Source: Formicincola oecophyllae (GTDB lineage: Bacteria > Pseudomonadota > Alphaproteobacteria > Acetobacterales > Acetobacteraceae). From it: a stretch of DNA of 64,000 bases. Under the pieces are notes generated by a model. The model ran no database searches, was not told where the DNA came from, and worked only from the letters and a program-made list of their open reading frames with translations. This document shows, piece by piece, positions 47,173-55,570 of the stretch. How positions within the stretch are numbered: the stretch's first letter is position 1; each line of letters begins with the position of its first letter. The translations under genes were made by a program, and so were the position numbers. The DNA lies in contig NZ_CP038231.1 in the NCBI RefSeq assembly GCF_006542395.2, positions 1,302,001-1,366,000 on the forward strand, in the 5' to 3' direction.

Positions 47173-49551
47173 ATGACTCAACCCGCCCCGGAACCCATGC
47201 TGGCTGGAGGGCCGGAAAGCCCACCTTACCCGGCCGCAGAACCTGGCCTGTCGCCATGGTGGCTGCGCATCCTCCTGGTTGTCCTCATCATCACGTCAGC
47301 CGTGCTGGTTTGGATCAGCGTGCGCACCTACACGGACGCGCCCCCCATTCCCACCCAGGTGGTGGACACGGCTGGCCAGGTAATCGCCACCAGGGATGAC
47401 ATTCAAGAAGGACAGAATGTCTTCCAGAAATATGAGCTGATGAACAATGGCACCATCTGGGGCCATGGCGCCATGCTGGGGCCAGATTACAGCGCAGCCG
47501 CCCTCCACCAGGAAGTCCTGGCCCTTGACGATGCCATCGCCCAGCGTGACGCGCACGCCCCTTACAGCCAGCTGGACGCCCAGCAGAAGGCGGCCATCAG
47601 TGGCACGGTGCGCTACTTGCTGAAGCAGAACAACTTCAACCCCGCCACAGGTAAGCTAACCCTGACAGAGGGAGAGGCCGCAGCCTGGCGCGCAGCCCCC
47701 GGCCAATGGCGCGCCTACTTCACCAACCCCGCTGGCAATGGTGGCCTGCACAAGGACTTCATCACTAACCCTGATGAGCTGCGCAAGCTGGCAGCCTTCT
47801 TTAATTGGACGGCGTGGGCTTCAGCGGCCCACCGTCCCGGCAAAGCCTATTCCTACACCAACAACTTCCCCTATGACCCTGAAGCGGGCAATGAACCGGT
47901 CAAGGGCGCCGTCATCTGGACGGCACTGAGCCTCATCACCCTTCTGGGGGGGATTGCTGCTGCCGTCTACACCCGCGACCGCTACCCAAGCGCTGCTTGG
48001 GTCAGTGGCATCAGCCGGCAGCTGACCAACCAGCTTGTGCCAGGCCGCTTCACCCCAGCGCAGAAGGCGCTCGGCAAGTTCTGCCTTGTGGTGGGCGTTC
48101 TGTTCTTCGGCCAGACGCTGCTTGGGGGCGCTGTGGCCCACTACCGCGCTGAGCCAAGCAATTTCTACGGCTTGCACCTGGAAACCATCTTCCCCTCCAA
48201 CTTGCTGCGCGCCTGGCACCTTGAATGCGCCATTTTCTGGATCGCTACCGCTTACGTGGCAGCCACCTTGTTCATGGGCATCACACTGCGCCGCCGCCAT
48301 GAAGGACCAGGGGGGCTGGCTGATTCAGCGTTGCTGAAATGGCTGGTCAACATTCTGTTCGTGGCATTTGCCATCGTCATTTTCGGTTCCATTTTCGGCA
48401 CCTGGGCTGGCATGACCGGCGCGCTTGGTCAGTGGTGGGATTTCCTGGGCGGTACAGGCTGGGAATATCTGGAGCCAGGCAAAATCTGGCATGTGCTGTT
48501 CCTGGTGGGGATGCTGGTCTGGTTTGCGCTCCTGTTCTGGATCGTGCAGCCCGTTATGGCGCGCGACCTCAACGCGCGCCCGCTCATCATCGCTATGCTT
48601 CTGGCCACGCTGGCCATCCCGCTGTTCTACGCCCCCGTTCTGCTGATTGGGATGAAGACCAACTTCTCCGTTGTGGAGCTGTGGCGTTTCTGGCTGATTC
48701 ACCTGTGGGTGGAAGGCTACCTGGAGTTCTTCGCGACCACCCTTGTGGCCGTCCTGTTCTGGATGCTGGGCATCGCGCGCCGCAATGTGGCGCTGAAGGT
48801 CATCTTGTTTGATGGCATCCTGTACTTCCTGGGCGGTGTTCTGGGGACGTGCCACCACTGGTACTTCACTGGGCAGAGCCAGGCGCTGATGGCCATCGGC
48901 GCCGTGATGTCCGCCATGGAGGTGGTGCCCCTGACCTTGCTTGCCGCTGAGGCCTGGGACTTCGTCAACTGCACGCGCCTTGACCAGCATGATGGCCAGG
49001 TCACGCACAAATGGGTGTTCTACTTCCTGATGGCCTGCGGCTTCTGGAACTTTGTAGGCGCTGGCATCTGCGGTTTCCTCATCAACACCCCTATCGTCAG
49101 CTACTTCGAGGTTGGCACCATGCTGACCCCTAACCATGGCCATGCCGCCATGATGGGCACATTCGGCATGTTGTCGCTGGCTATGGTGGTGCTTGTCCTG
49201 CAGCAGATCTCCACGCCAGCACGCTGGGCGCACCTGCAGAAGTTCCTGAAAGTCGCTTTCTGGGGCACCAACATCGGCCTGGCGCTGATGGTGGCGTTGA
49301 GCCTCTTCCCTGGTGGTCTGTGCCAGGTGTGGGACGTGATGGTGCATGGCTACTGGCATGCCCGCAGCACCCTTTACACGCGCAGCAGCTTGGCGGTGAC
49401 GCTTGAATGGCTGCGTATGTTGGGGGATGTGGTGTTCATCGCCTTTGGCTCCCTGCCCATCTGCGCCTTCGTGGTGATGTCCTGGCTGGGCCTGTGGGGC
49501 CGTGACAGCACAGGTGACACCCCCCACCACGCCCTCAGCACGGACGCCTGA
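47173..49551 (+). CDS. norB: Quinol-dependent nitric oxide reductase (qNOR)
   Basis: A 792-residue single-subunit qNOR that reduces two NO to N2O with electrons from quinol, in the inner membrane. An N-terminal helix (LRILLVVLIITSAVLVWISV) is followed by a periplasmic domain like NorC (GQNVFQKYELMNNGTIWGHG) and then about a dozen helices of the heme-copper oxidase fold. Metal ligands are visible in RAWHLECAIFW, LIHLWVEGYLEF, GTCHHWYFTG and NHGHAAMMGTFG. Length fits qNOR, not the shorter cNOR NorB. RBS GGAGAGG precedes the ATG. No nir or nos genes are near, so NO detoxification is more likely than denitrification. A NsrR-like operator lies upstream. Confidence 0.95.
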   Translation: MTQPAPEPMLAGGPESPPYPAAEPGLSPWWLRILLVVLIITSAVLVWISVRTYTDAPPIPTQVVDTAGQVIATRDDIQEGQNVFQKYELMNNGTIWGHGAMLGPDYSAAALHQEVLALDDAIAQRDAHAPYSQLDAQQKAAISGTVRYLLKQNNFNPATGKLTLTEGEAAAWRAAPGQWRAYFTNPAGNGGLHKDFITNPDELRKLAAFFNWTAWASAAHRPGKAYSYTNNFPYDPEAGNEPVKGAVIWTALSLITLLGGIAAAVYTRDRYPSAAWVSGISRQLTNQLVPGRFTPAQKALGKFCLVVGVLFFGQTLLGGAVAHYRAEPSNFYGLHLETIFPSNLLRAWHLECAIFWIATAYVAATLFMGITLRRRHEGPGGLADSALLKWLVNILFVAFAIVIFGSIFGTWAGMTGALGQWWDFLGGTGWEYLEPGKIWHVLFLVGMLVWFALLFWIVQPVMARDLNARPLIIAMLLATLAIPLFYAPVLLIGMKTNFSVVELWRFWLIHLWVEGYLEFFATTLVAVLFWMLGIARRNVALKVILFDGILYFLGGVLGTCHHWYFTGQSQALMAIGAVMSAMEVVPLTLLAAEAWDFVNCTRLDQHDGQVTHKWVFYFLMACGFWNFVGAGICGFLINTPIVSYFEVGTMLTPNHGHAAMMGTFGMLSLAMVVLVLQQISTPARWAHLQKFLKVAFWGTNIGLALMVALSLFPGGLCQVWDVMVHGYWHARSTLYTRSSLAVTLEWLRMLGDVVFIAFGSLPICAFVVMSWLGLWGRDSTGDTPHHALSTDA

Positions 49552-49610
49552 GCGGCCTTGGGCAGCAGGCGGCGGTTGCGGCAGGTGAATGGCCGTTGTG
49601 CAGCCAGCGC

Positions 49611-49640
49611 CCTTACCGCTTGCCGCGGCAGGCGGTAAGG
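49611..49640. repeat. Extended palindrome downstream of norB
   Basis: A 30-base nearly perfect inverted repeat (outer arms CCTTACCGC / GCGGTAAGG around the inner palindrome TGCCGCGGCA; the only two mismatches are a wobble pair). No T-run follows, so it may stabilise or process mRNA rather than terminate. Confidence 0.7.
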
Positions 49641-49660
49641 TGGTTGCCGATAGTCAATTG

Positions 49661-49691
49661 CCGCCCCTGCGTCCTTTAACGCCAGGGGCGG
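49661..49691. repeat. Second hairpin between norB and the 44-aa gene
   Basis: CCGCCCCTG and CAGGGGCGG form a perfect 9-bp stem with a 13-base loop, 20 bases after the first palindrome. Together the two occupy most of the gap before the small membrane peptide gene. Confidence 0.65.
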
Positions 49692-49748
49692 TACGCCGTG
49701 CCCTGGCTTTTTGAACTGGGGCGGCCCACACCTGAAAGGTTCGTTGCC

Positions 49749-49883
49749 ATGGCTGAACACACTGCTGAAGAGGTCAAACACGTTGGTGGTGAACTGCCCT
49801 CCACCAAAACCATGATCATGAGCATTTTTATTTTGCTCCTGGTTCTGGCGCCAACCTTCTGGCTGATGACTACCCTTCACTGA
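49749..49883 (+). CDS. Small single-pass membrane protein, 44 aa
   Basis: The ATG follows AAAGG. Residues 1-20 are polar and acidic (MAEHTAEEVKHVGG), then one clear membrane helix (MIMSIFILLLVLAPTFWLM). The size and layout recall small subunits of heme-copper oxidases, and the gene follows norB on the same strand and ends at a good terminator. It may therefore be an accessory to the NO reductase, but that is inference. The family is not recognised. Confidence 0.6.
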   Translation: MAEHTAEEVKHVGGELPSTKTMIMSIFILLLVLAPTFWLMTTLH

Positions 49884-49922
49884 CCAGGCGTTTTCTGCCG
49901 GACAAATTCTGACTGAAACGCA

Positions 49923-49958
49923 AAAGCCACCTGTCCCTGTGGGGAAAGGTGGCTTTTT
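49923..49958 (+). terminator. Rho-independent terminator
   Basis: AAAGCCACCT and AGGTGGCTTT form a 10-bp stem with a 14-base loop, running into TTTTT. It ends the norB / small-peptide unit, and may also serve the opposite strand after the tRNA. Confidence 0.9.
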
Positions 49959-49986
49959 CGTGGGCGCGCATCAGGGCCTTAGTTTC

Positions 49987-50063
49987 TGGTGGACCTGACG
50001 CGATTCGAACGCGTGGCCTTCGCCTTCGGAGGGCGACGCTCTATCCAGCTGAGCTACAGGTCC
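49987..50063 (-). tRNA. tRNA-Arg (anticodon CCG)
   Basis: A full 77-nt cloverleaf read on the minus strand: acceptor stem GGACCTG/CAGGTCC, D arm GCTC...GAGC, anticodon stem TCGCC/GGCGA with loop CTCCGAA, giving anticodon CCG (reads CGG), T arm ACGCG-TTCGAAT-CGCGT, and an encoded ACCA end. It lies between the norB unit and polA. Confidence 0.97.
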
Positions 50064-50192
50064 AGTGCAGTCGTGTTTAACGAAGTAGCGGCGTTTTGGC
50101 CAGAGCGTTTTGCGCCTGCCCCCTTAGGGTGAAATGGCTTAAGGTGGTGGGGAACCCACCCACCACCCCCGCATCCAGTAAGGGAGGCCCCC

Positions 50193-53171
50193 TTGGCAGA
50201 GCAGACGCTACCAACCATCACCACCGCCGCTGGGGAAAGCCAGCCCTCCACACGGCCCCTCATCTTGGTTGATGGTTCTGGCGTCATCTTCAGGGCCTTC
50301 CACGCCTTGCCAGCCAGCATGACCAGTCCTGACGGCACGCCTGTCAACGCGGTTTACGGTTTCGCCAACGCTTTGGCAGGCCTGGCGGAGGATTATCCAG
50401 GCCACGACATCGCCGTGGTTTTTGACGCGGCCCGCCACACCTTCCGCAACGACATCTACCCTGATTACAAAGCCCACCGCCCCCCAGCACCTGACGACCT
50501 GGTGCCCCAATTCCCCCTTGTGCGTGAGGCCGCGCAGGCTTTTGGCCTTCAAGGGGTGGAGCTTGAGGGGTGGGAAGCTGACGACATCATCGCCACTTAC
50601 ACGCGCCAGGCCGTGGCCATGGGGCGCAGCTGCACCATCATGACGTCCGACAAGGACCTTATGCAGTTGGTGGGACCGTTGGTGCGCTTGATGGACCCTG
50701 TGCGCCAAACCCCCATGGGGGAAGGGGCGGTGCTGAAGAAATTCGGCGTCTCCCCCGACAAGGTGGTGGATGTTCAGGCCTTGATGGGCGATCCCTCAGA
50801 CAATGTGCCTGGCGTGCCTGGCATAGGGCCCAAAAACGCGGCCTTGCTGATTGGGGAGCACGGTACCCTGGAGGCTGTGCTGGAGGCTGCGCCTACCATG
50901 AAGCCCTCCAAGCGGCGCCAGAACTTGATTGACCACGCTGACATGGCCAGGATCTCCAAAAAGCTGGTGACCCTTGCCGACAACGTGCCCGTCCCCATTC
51001 CGCTGGCGGCCATCAGCCCAGCTAAGCCTGATTTGGTAGCGCGCCAGGCTTGGCTGGAGCGCATGGGTTTCGCCTCCCTCATCAGGCGCCTTAACAAATC
51101 CTCAGGGCGCAAAGGGCAGGGGAGTGGGGCAGGTTCAACCCCAGCCCAACAAGGCCAGGGGACGCTGTTCAATCCCAACCCAACAAGGCCAGGGGACGCT
51201 AGTGGACAGGCTGTGGGCGTTGTGCTCACCCCACCCTTGCCTGAAGCTGGCTGGGACAACCCCCCAACATTAATTGAAAGCCCTGAGGTCCTGAAGACTT
51301 GGCTTGAAGTGGCCCAGCAAGGCGGCCAGCTGGCCATCAGGGTGGAAAGCGACCCAGTCCAACCCCCCCAGCAAGCCATGGCTGTGGGCATTGGCCTGGC
51401 CCGCTCCCCTGGTGAAACGGCCTATGTGCCGCTGGTCAGGTTGGCGCCCCAGCCCGCGAAACAGGGGGAAGGCCAAGCTGCTTTGTTGGAGGGTCAGCCC
51501 CAGGAGGCTGCCAAGGCAGAAGTGCCCCTAACATCCGTGACTATGGATCCAGCACCCTTTATGGCGGTGCTGCAGCCTGTTCTGAATGACCCAAGCACGC
51601 GCAAGATTTTCCATGACGCCAAAACAGCCCAGACATTGCTGGCCAGCCTGGGGGCAGTGGTTATCAACCCAGACCTGCCAGCGGTGGATGACGTTATGCT
51701 GATGTCCTACGCCCAGAAGGCAGGCGCCCACAGCCATGACCTGGCTGAACTGGCCCAGCGGCACCTCCAGCACAGCCTGCCTGCACTTGAAGGGCTGACA
51801 GGCAAAGGGCGCGGGCGCAAAAAGCCAAGCGAACTGGTGCCAGAAGTGTTGGCCCCCCACAGCGCTGAACAAGCGGACGCCATCCTGCGCTTGCGCCCCC
51901 AGCTGGCCACCGACCTGCTGCGGAACCGTTCCACCACCATTTACGAGGAGATGGAACGTCCCCTCATCCCCACATTGATGCGCATGGAGCAGGCGGGCAT
52001 CGCTGTTGACAAAGCCAAGCTTGAGGAGCTTTCAGCTGATTTTACAGCCCGCATGGGCGTTCTGGAGGGGGCCATTCACAAGGTTTCGGGGCCAGAACTC
52101 AATGTGGGGTCACCCAAGCAGCTTGGGGAAGTCCTGTTTGACACCATGGCCCTGCCAGGCGGCAAAAAAACCAAGGCCGGCAATTGGTCCACGGATTCAG
52201 CCATGCTTGAAAGCTTGCTGGAACAGCCATCCAACCTGCCGCCAGGGGCAGGGCAAATGATCCAGGACATCCTGGCCTGGCGCCAGCTTGCTAAGCTCAA
52301 GTCAACCTACACGGATGCGCTCCTCAACCTCATGCGGGAGGGGCGGATCCACACTACGTTCCACATGGCCGCCACCACAACGGGGCGGTTGTCCTCCAAC
52401 GATCCTAACCTGCAGAACATCCCCATCCGCACAGCGGAGGGCGCGCGCCTGCGCGAGGCCTTCGTGGCACCACCTGGCAGGAAGCTCGTCTCTGCCGATT
52501 ACAGCCAGATCGAGCTGCGCCTGCTGGCCCATGTCGCTGGCATTGAACCTTTGCTGGACGCTTTCGCGCGTGGGCAGGACATTCACGCGCGCACGGCTTC
52601 CGAAGTGTTCGGCGTGCCACTTGAGAGCATGGACGCCGCCACCCGCCGCAAAGCCAAGGCAATTAACTTTGGCATTATCTACGGCATATCGCCTTTTGGG
52701 CTGGCGCGGCAGCTGGGCATTTCCCAAGGGCAGGCCAAGGCCTACATCGATGCCTATTTCGAGCGTTACCCTGGCATCAAAGCTTATATGGAACGCACAA
52801 AGCAGGAAGGCGCGCGCACAGGCCAGGTCAGCAGCCCTTTTGGGCGGCTGTGCCATGTCCCAGGCATGTTGGCGCGTAACGGCACTGTCAGGGCCTATGC
52901 TGAACGCCAGGCCATCAACGCCCCTTTGCAGGGGGGGGCTGCTGACATCATCAAGCGTGCCATGGTGCGTTTAGACAAGGCGCTGCCGCAAAGCGGGCTT
53001 GAAGGGCGCATGATCCTGCAGGTTCATGACGAGCTGCTGTTCGAAGTGCCTGAAAGCCAAGCTGAAGCCCTGGCTGCCCTCGCCAAGCGTGAGATGGAGG
53101 CGGTGGCCCACCTCAAAGTGAAGCTAGAGGTGGAAACGGGCATTGGCGACAGCTGGTCTGAAGCCCATTAA
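50193..53171 (+). CDS. polA: DNA polymerase I
   Basis: A 992-residue family A polymerase for gap filling and Okazaki-fragment maturation. The 5' nuclease (residues ~20-310) is intact (LVDGSGVIFRAFHAL; GWEADDIIATY; TSDKDLMQLVG; GDPSDNVPGVPGIGPKNAA). Polymerase motifs A (SADYSQIELRLLAHVAG), B (RRKAKAINFGIIYGIS) and C (LQVHDELLFEV) are complete. The central 3'-5' exonuclease domain appears dead: the DxE motif is R383-V384-E385, the second motif's Asp is Ala479, and the YxxxD motif is H556...Q560. A low-complexity linker (~residues 310-345) contains a 22-bp DNA repeat. The start is TTG, six bases after AGGGAGG. tRNA-Arg is divergent upstream. Confidence 0.95.
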   Translation: MAEQTLPTITTAAGESQPSTRPLILVDGSGVIFRAFHALPASMTSPDGTPVNAVYGFANALAGLAEDYPGHDIAVVFDAARHTFRNDIYPDYKAHRPPAPDDLVPQFPLVREAAQAFGLQGVELEGWEADDIIATYTRQAVAMGRSCTIMTSDKDLMQLVGPLVRLMDPVRQTPMGEGAVLKKFGVSPDKVVDVQALMGDPSDNVPGVPGIGPKNAALLIGEHGTLEAVLEAAPTMKPSKRRQNLIDHADMARISKKLVTLADNVPVPIPLAAISPAKPDLVARQAWLERMGFASLIRRLNKSSGRKGQGSGAGSTPAQQGQGTLFNPNPTRPGDASGQAVGVVLTPPLPEAGWDNPPTLIESPEVLKTWLEVAQQGGQLAIRVESDPVQPPQQAMAVGIGLARSPGETAYVPLVRLAPQPAKQGEGQAALLEGQPQEAAKAEVPLTSVTMDPAPFMAVLQPVLNDPSTRKIFHDAKTAQTLLASLGAVVINPDLPAVDDVMLMSYAQKAGAHSHDLAELAQRHLQHSLPALEGLTGKGRGRKKPSELVPEVLAPHSAEQADAILRLRPQLATDLLRNRSTTIYEEMERPLIPTLMRMEQAGIAVDKAKLEELSADFTARMGVLEGAIHKVSGPELNVGSPKQLGEVLFDTMALPGGKKTKAGNWSTDSAMLESLLEQPSNLPPGAGQMIQDILAWRQLAKLKSTYTDALLNLMREGRIHTTFHMAATTTGRLSSNDPNLQNIPIRTAEGARLREAFVAPPGRKLVSADYSQIELRLLAHVAGIEPLLDAFARGQDIHARTASEVFGVPLESMDAATRRKAKAINFGIIYGISPFGLARQLGISQGQAKAYIDAYFERYPGIKAYMERTKQEGARTGQVSSPFGRLCHVPGMLARNGTVRAYAERQAINAPLQGGAADIIKRAMVRLDKALPQSGLEGRMILQVHDELLFEVPESQAEALAALAKREMEAVAHLKVKLEVETGIGDSWSEAH
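51145..51200. repeat. 22-bp direct repeat inside the polA linker
   Basis: A 22-base unit beginning CCCAACAAGGCC occurs at 51145-51166 and 51179-51200. The 34-base period is not a multiple of three, so the copies are read in different frames (PAQQGQGTL and PTRPGDAS). It lies in the linker between the 5' nuclease and the exonuclease-like domain. Confidence 0.85.
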
Positions 53172-53351
53172 GGGGCCTGTTTGTGGAAGCCTGCGCCGCC
53201 CCACCATGCCAGCACCCTTTGCCGATACCCTTGCAGATAAGTGGTTCCGTGGGCTCAAAAAGGCTTGCCAGCGCGCCTGGGCCCTGCCGCGTGCAGGGCC
53301 GGGGCGTTGTCAACTACACCTCCCACCAACCCAAGCCAACCCAAGGTCTTC

Positions 53352-54032
53352 ATGCTCTACCCCACCCTTTTGCTGGACTATGACGGCACACTTTCCAACA
53401 CAGGCCCTGCCATCCTCCATGCCATGAACACCGTTCTGGCCCAGCATGGCTGCCCGCCCCTTACCACCCTTCAAGGGGAAACGCTGCTAAGTGGCAGCAA
53501 AAGGCTTTACCTGTTCTTTGTGGACCTCATCGCTGGGTGTGACGTAACTGAAGCCAAGAAGCTTGAAGCTGACTATATGGTCCTTTACGAACGCTTCAGC
53601 ACTACAGAGGTGCAGCTGTTCCCAGGGGTTGGTGAAAGCGTCAGGCGGCTTCACCAAAGCGGGCGGCGACTGATCGTCACCAGCAACAAGCGCCAGAACG
53701 TGCTTGAGGCGGAGCTTGCGCGTTTTGGCTTGGTGCCTTTCATGGCGGCCATCATCGGCACAACCCCCACGTCCCCGCGCAAGCCCTCCCGGGACGTGTG
53801 GACGGAACGCGTTCTGAAGCTCTTCCCTGGGCTGGCGCCTTCTGAGGTGCTGTGCGTGGGCGACACGGCAGCTGACATTCAGTTCGCTGACGTTGTGCCA
53901 AGCGCGTGCTGCTGGGCGATGTATGGTTATGGCAACCATGCCCAGTGCGAAGCCTTGCACCCGCGTTACAGCATTGCGCGCTTCCCAGCCCTGTTGCCGA
54001 TCCTTGGGCTGGGGGAGCTTGGGCAAAGCTGA
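53352..54032 (+). CDS. HAD-superfamily phosphatase, Gph/PGMB-like
   Basis: A 226-residue HAD hydrolase with a helical C1 cap. Motif I LLLDYDGTLSNTGP, motif II LIVTSNKRQN, motif III Lys near SPRKPSRDV and motif IV CVGDTAADIQFADVV are present. It resembles phosphoglycolate phosphatases and similar enzymes that clear toxic phosphate esters. AAGG precedes the ATG; longer in-frame extensions overlapping the post-polA region lack homology. A Cys-rich stretch near the end (SACCWAMYGYG) fits the fold. Substrate unknown. Confidence 0.82.
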   Translation: MLYPTLLLDYDGTLSNTGPAILHAMNTVLAQHGCPPLTTLQGETLLSGSKRLYLFFVDLIAGCDVTEAKKLEADYMVLYERFSTTEVQLFPGVGESVRRLHQSGRRLIVTSNKRQNVLEAELARFGLVPFMAAIIGTTPTSPRKPSRDVWTERVLKLFPGLAPSEVLCVGDTAADIQFADVVPSACCWAMYGYGNHAQCEALHPRYSIARFPALLPILGLGELGQS

Positions 54033-54059
54033 ACCCCCGCCCTTCAGGGTTTTGGTAGA

Positions 54060-55319
54060 TTAGGCCTGGCCGATGTCACTGCGGCAGAATTTGTCTGCCC
54101 AGCGGATTTTGCCAGCGGCTTTGTAGGCCTTGGCGCGCGCACCTTCCAGGGTGGGGGCGGTGGCGCTGATGGTCAGCACACGACCGCCATCAGCCACCAG
54201 GGCGCCATCATCACGGCGCTTGGTGCCTGCCTGGAACACCTTGATGCCTGGCGCTGTGGCCTCGGCCTCCTCCAAGCCTTCAATCACACCGCCTTTGCGG
54301 GGGGTGCCAGGGTAGCCTTCAGCAGCCAACACCAAGGAAACGGCTGCGTCATCAGTGAAGGTGATGGCGCTTTCAGGCAGCTTGCCTTCTGCCATGGCGT
54401 GCAGGGCCAGGAGGAGGTCGCTGGTCATGCGCGGCAGCAGGGCCTCTGCCTCCGGATCGCCAAAGCGCACATTGTACTCAATCAATTGCGGCCCCGTTGC
54501 CGTCAGCATAAGGCCAGCAAAGATCACGCCCTTGAACGGCGTGCCGCGCTGCGCCATTTCGCGCAGCATGGGGCGCACCGTCTGGTCCAGCGCCGCCTCC
54601 TGGGCAGCGCGGCCAAACCCTGGCGGGGGGCACAAGGCACCCATGCCCCCTGTGTTGGGGCCTTTGTCGCCATCAAAAGCGCGCTTGTGGTCGCGGGCGG
54701 CGCCAATCAGCACAGCATCCGTGCCGTTGCAGAAAGCAAAAAGGGACACTTCCTCCCCCACCAGGCATTCCTCCACCACTAGCGGCAGCCCAAGGTGCGC
54801 CACGGCTTCCTCAGCCTCTTCCACTGTGGTGGCCACCACAACGCCTTTGCCAGCCGCCAGACCATCAGCTTTGATAACAATGGGCGCGCCTTGCTGGCGG
54901 ACCCATGACTGGGCGTCAGCCACCGTGGCACTGCCAGCGTCAAAGCGTTTCCAGCGCGCTGTGGGGATGCCTGCCTTGTCGGCCACGTCTTTGGTGAAGG
55001 CCTTGCTGCCTTCAAGCTGGGCTGCGCTGGCGCTTGGCCCTGCGCAAGCGATGCCGCGCTCTGCGCAGGCATCTGCCAGGCCTTTGACCAGGGGCACCTC
55101 AGGACCAGGCACCACAAGGTCAATGCCATGTTCTGCAGCAAAGTTAGCCAGCCCTTCCACATCGTCAGCCTGAAGGGGGACTATCTGGGCCAGTGCCGCT
55201 ATGCCAGGGTTACCTGGGGCAGCGTAAAGCGCGCCCAGGGCTGGGGAGCGCGAGAGGGCCTCAGCTAAGGCATGTTCACGCCCGCCTGACCCCACCAAAA
55301 GCACCCTGAGTTTTTTCAT
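54060..55319 (-). CDS. purD: Phosphoribosylamine-glycine ligase
   Basis: A 419-residue ATP-grasp ligase for the second step of purine synthesis. Motifs VLLVGSGGREHALAEAL, VVPGPEVPLVKGL, IVIKADGLAAGKGVVVA, DHKRAFDGDKGPNTGGMGA and EYNVRFGDPEAEALL are complete. The ATG at 55319 follows AGGGAAACGG. It converges with the HAD gene, the stop codons 28 bases apart, and diverges from xseA. Confidence 0.95.
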   Translation of the reverse strand: MKKLRVLLVGSGGREHALAEALSRSPALGALYAAPGNPGIAALAQIVPLQADDVEGLANFAAEHGIDLVVPGPEVPLVKGLADACAERGIACAGPSASAAQLEGSKAFTKDVADKAGIPTARWKRFDAGSATVADAQSWVRQQGAPIVIKADGLAAGKGVVVATTVEEAEEAVAHLGLPLVVEECLVGEEVSLFAFCNGTDAVLIGAARDHKRAFDGDKGPNTGGMGALCPPPGFGRAAQEAALDQTVRPMLREMAQRGTPFKGVIFAGLMLTATGPQLIEYNVRFGDPEAEALLPRMTSDLLLALHAMAEGKLPESAITFTDDAAVSLVLAAEGYPGTPRKGGVIEGLEEAEATAPGIKVFQAGTKRRDDGALVADGGRVLTISATAPTLEGARAKAYKAAGKIRWADKFCRSDIGQA

Positions 55320-55570
55320 GCCGTTTCCCTTCTGCGCTGCCAACGCCTGGTTTCCCAACACTTGGTTGCCCAGCGTCTGGCTTCAATATGATTGATGATT
55401 GCCGCTGTGTGCCAGGCCCCTTGCAGAGGGCCCTTCAGGCTGGCGCGCTCATATCATAGAATGCCCTGCCTGCGTCAGAACGGAAACCACCAGGGCCTGC
55501 TTGGTGGCCATGGCCAGCCAATAAAGCGCCACCATGGTGGCTGAAGGACCTTCCCCTGAAAAAAGCCCCC

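Noticed and set aside
48325-49530. A 401-codon minus-strand frame opposite norB
   Set aside because: Extremely His/Gln-rich shadow of a membrane-protein gene, with no RBS or family.
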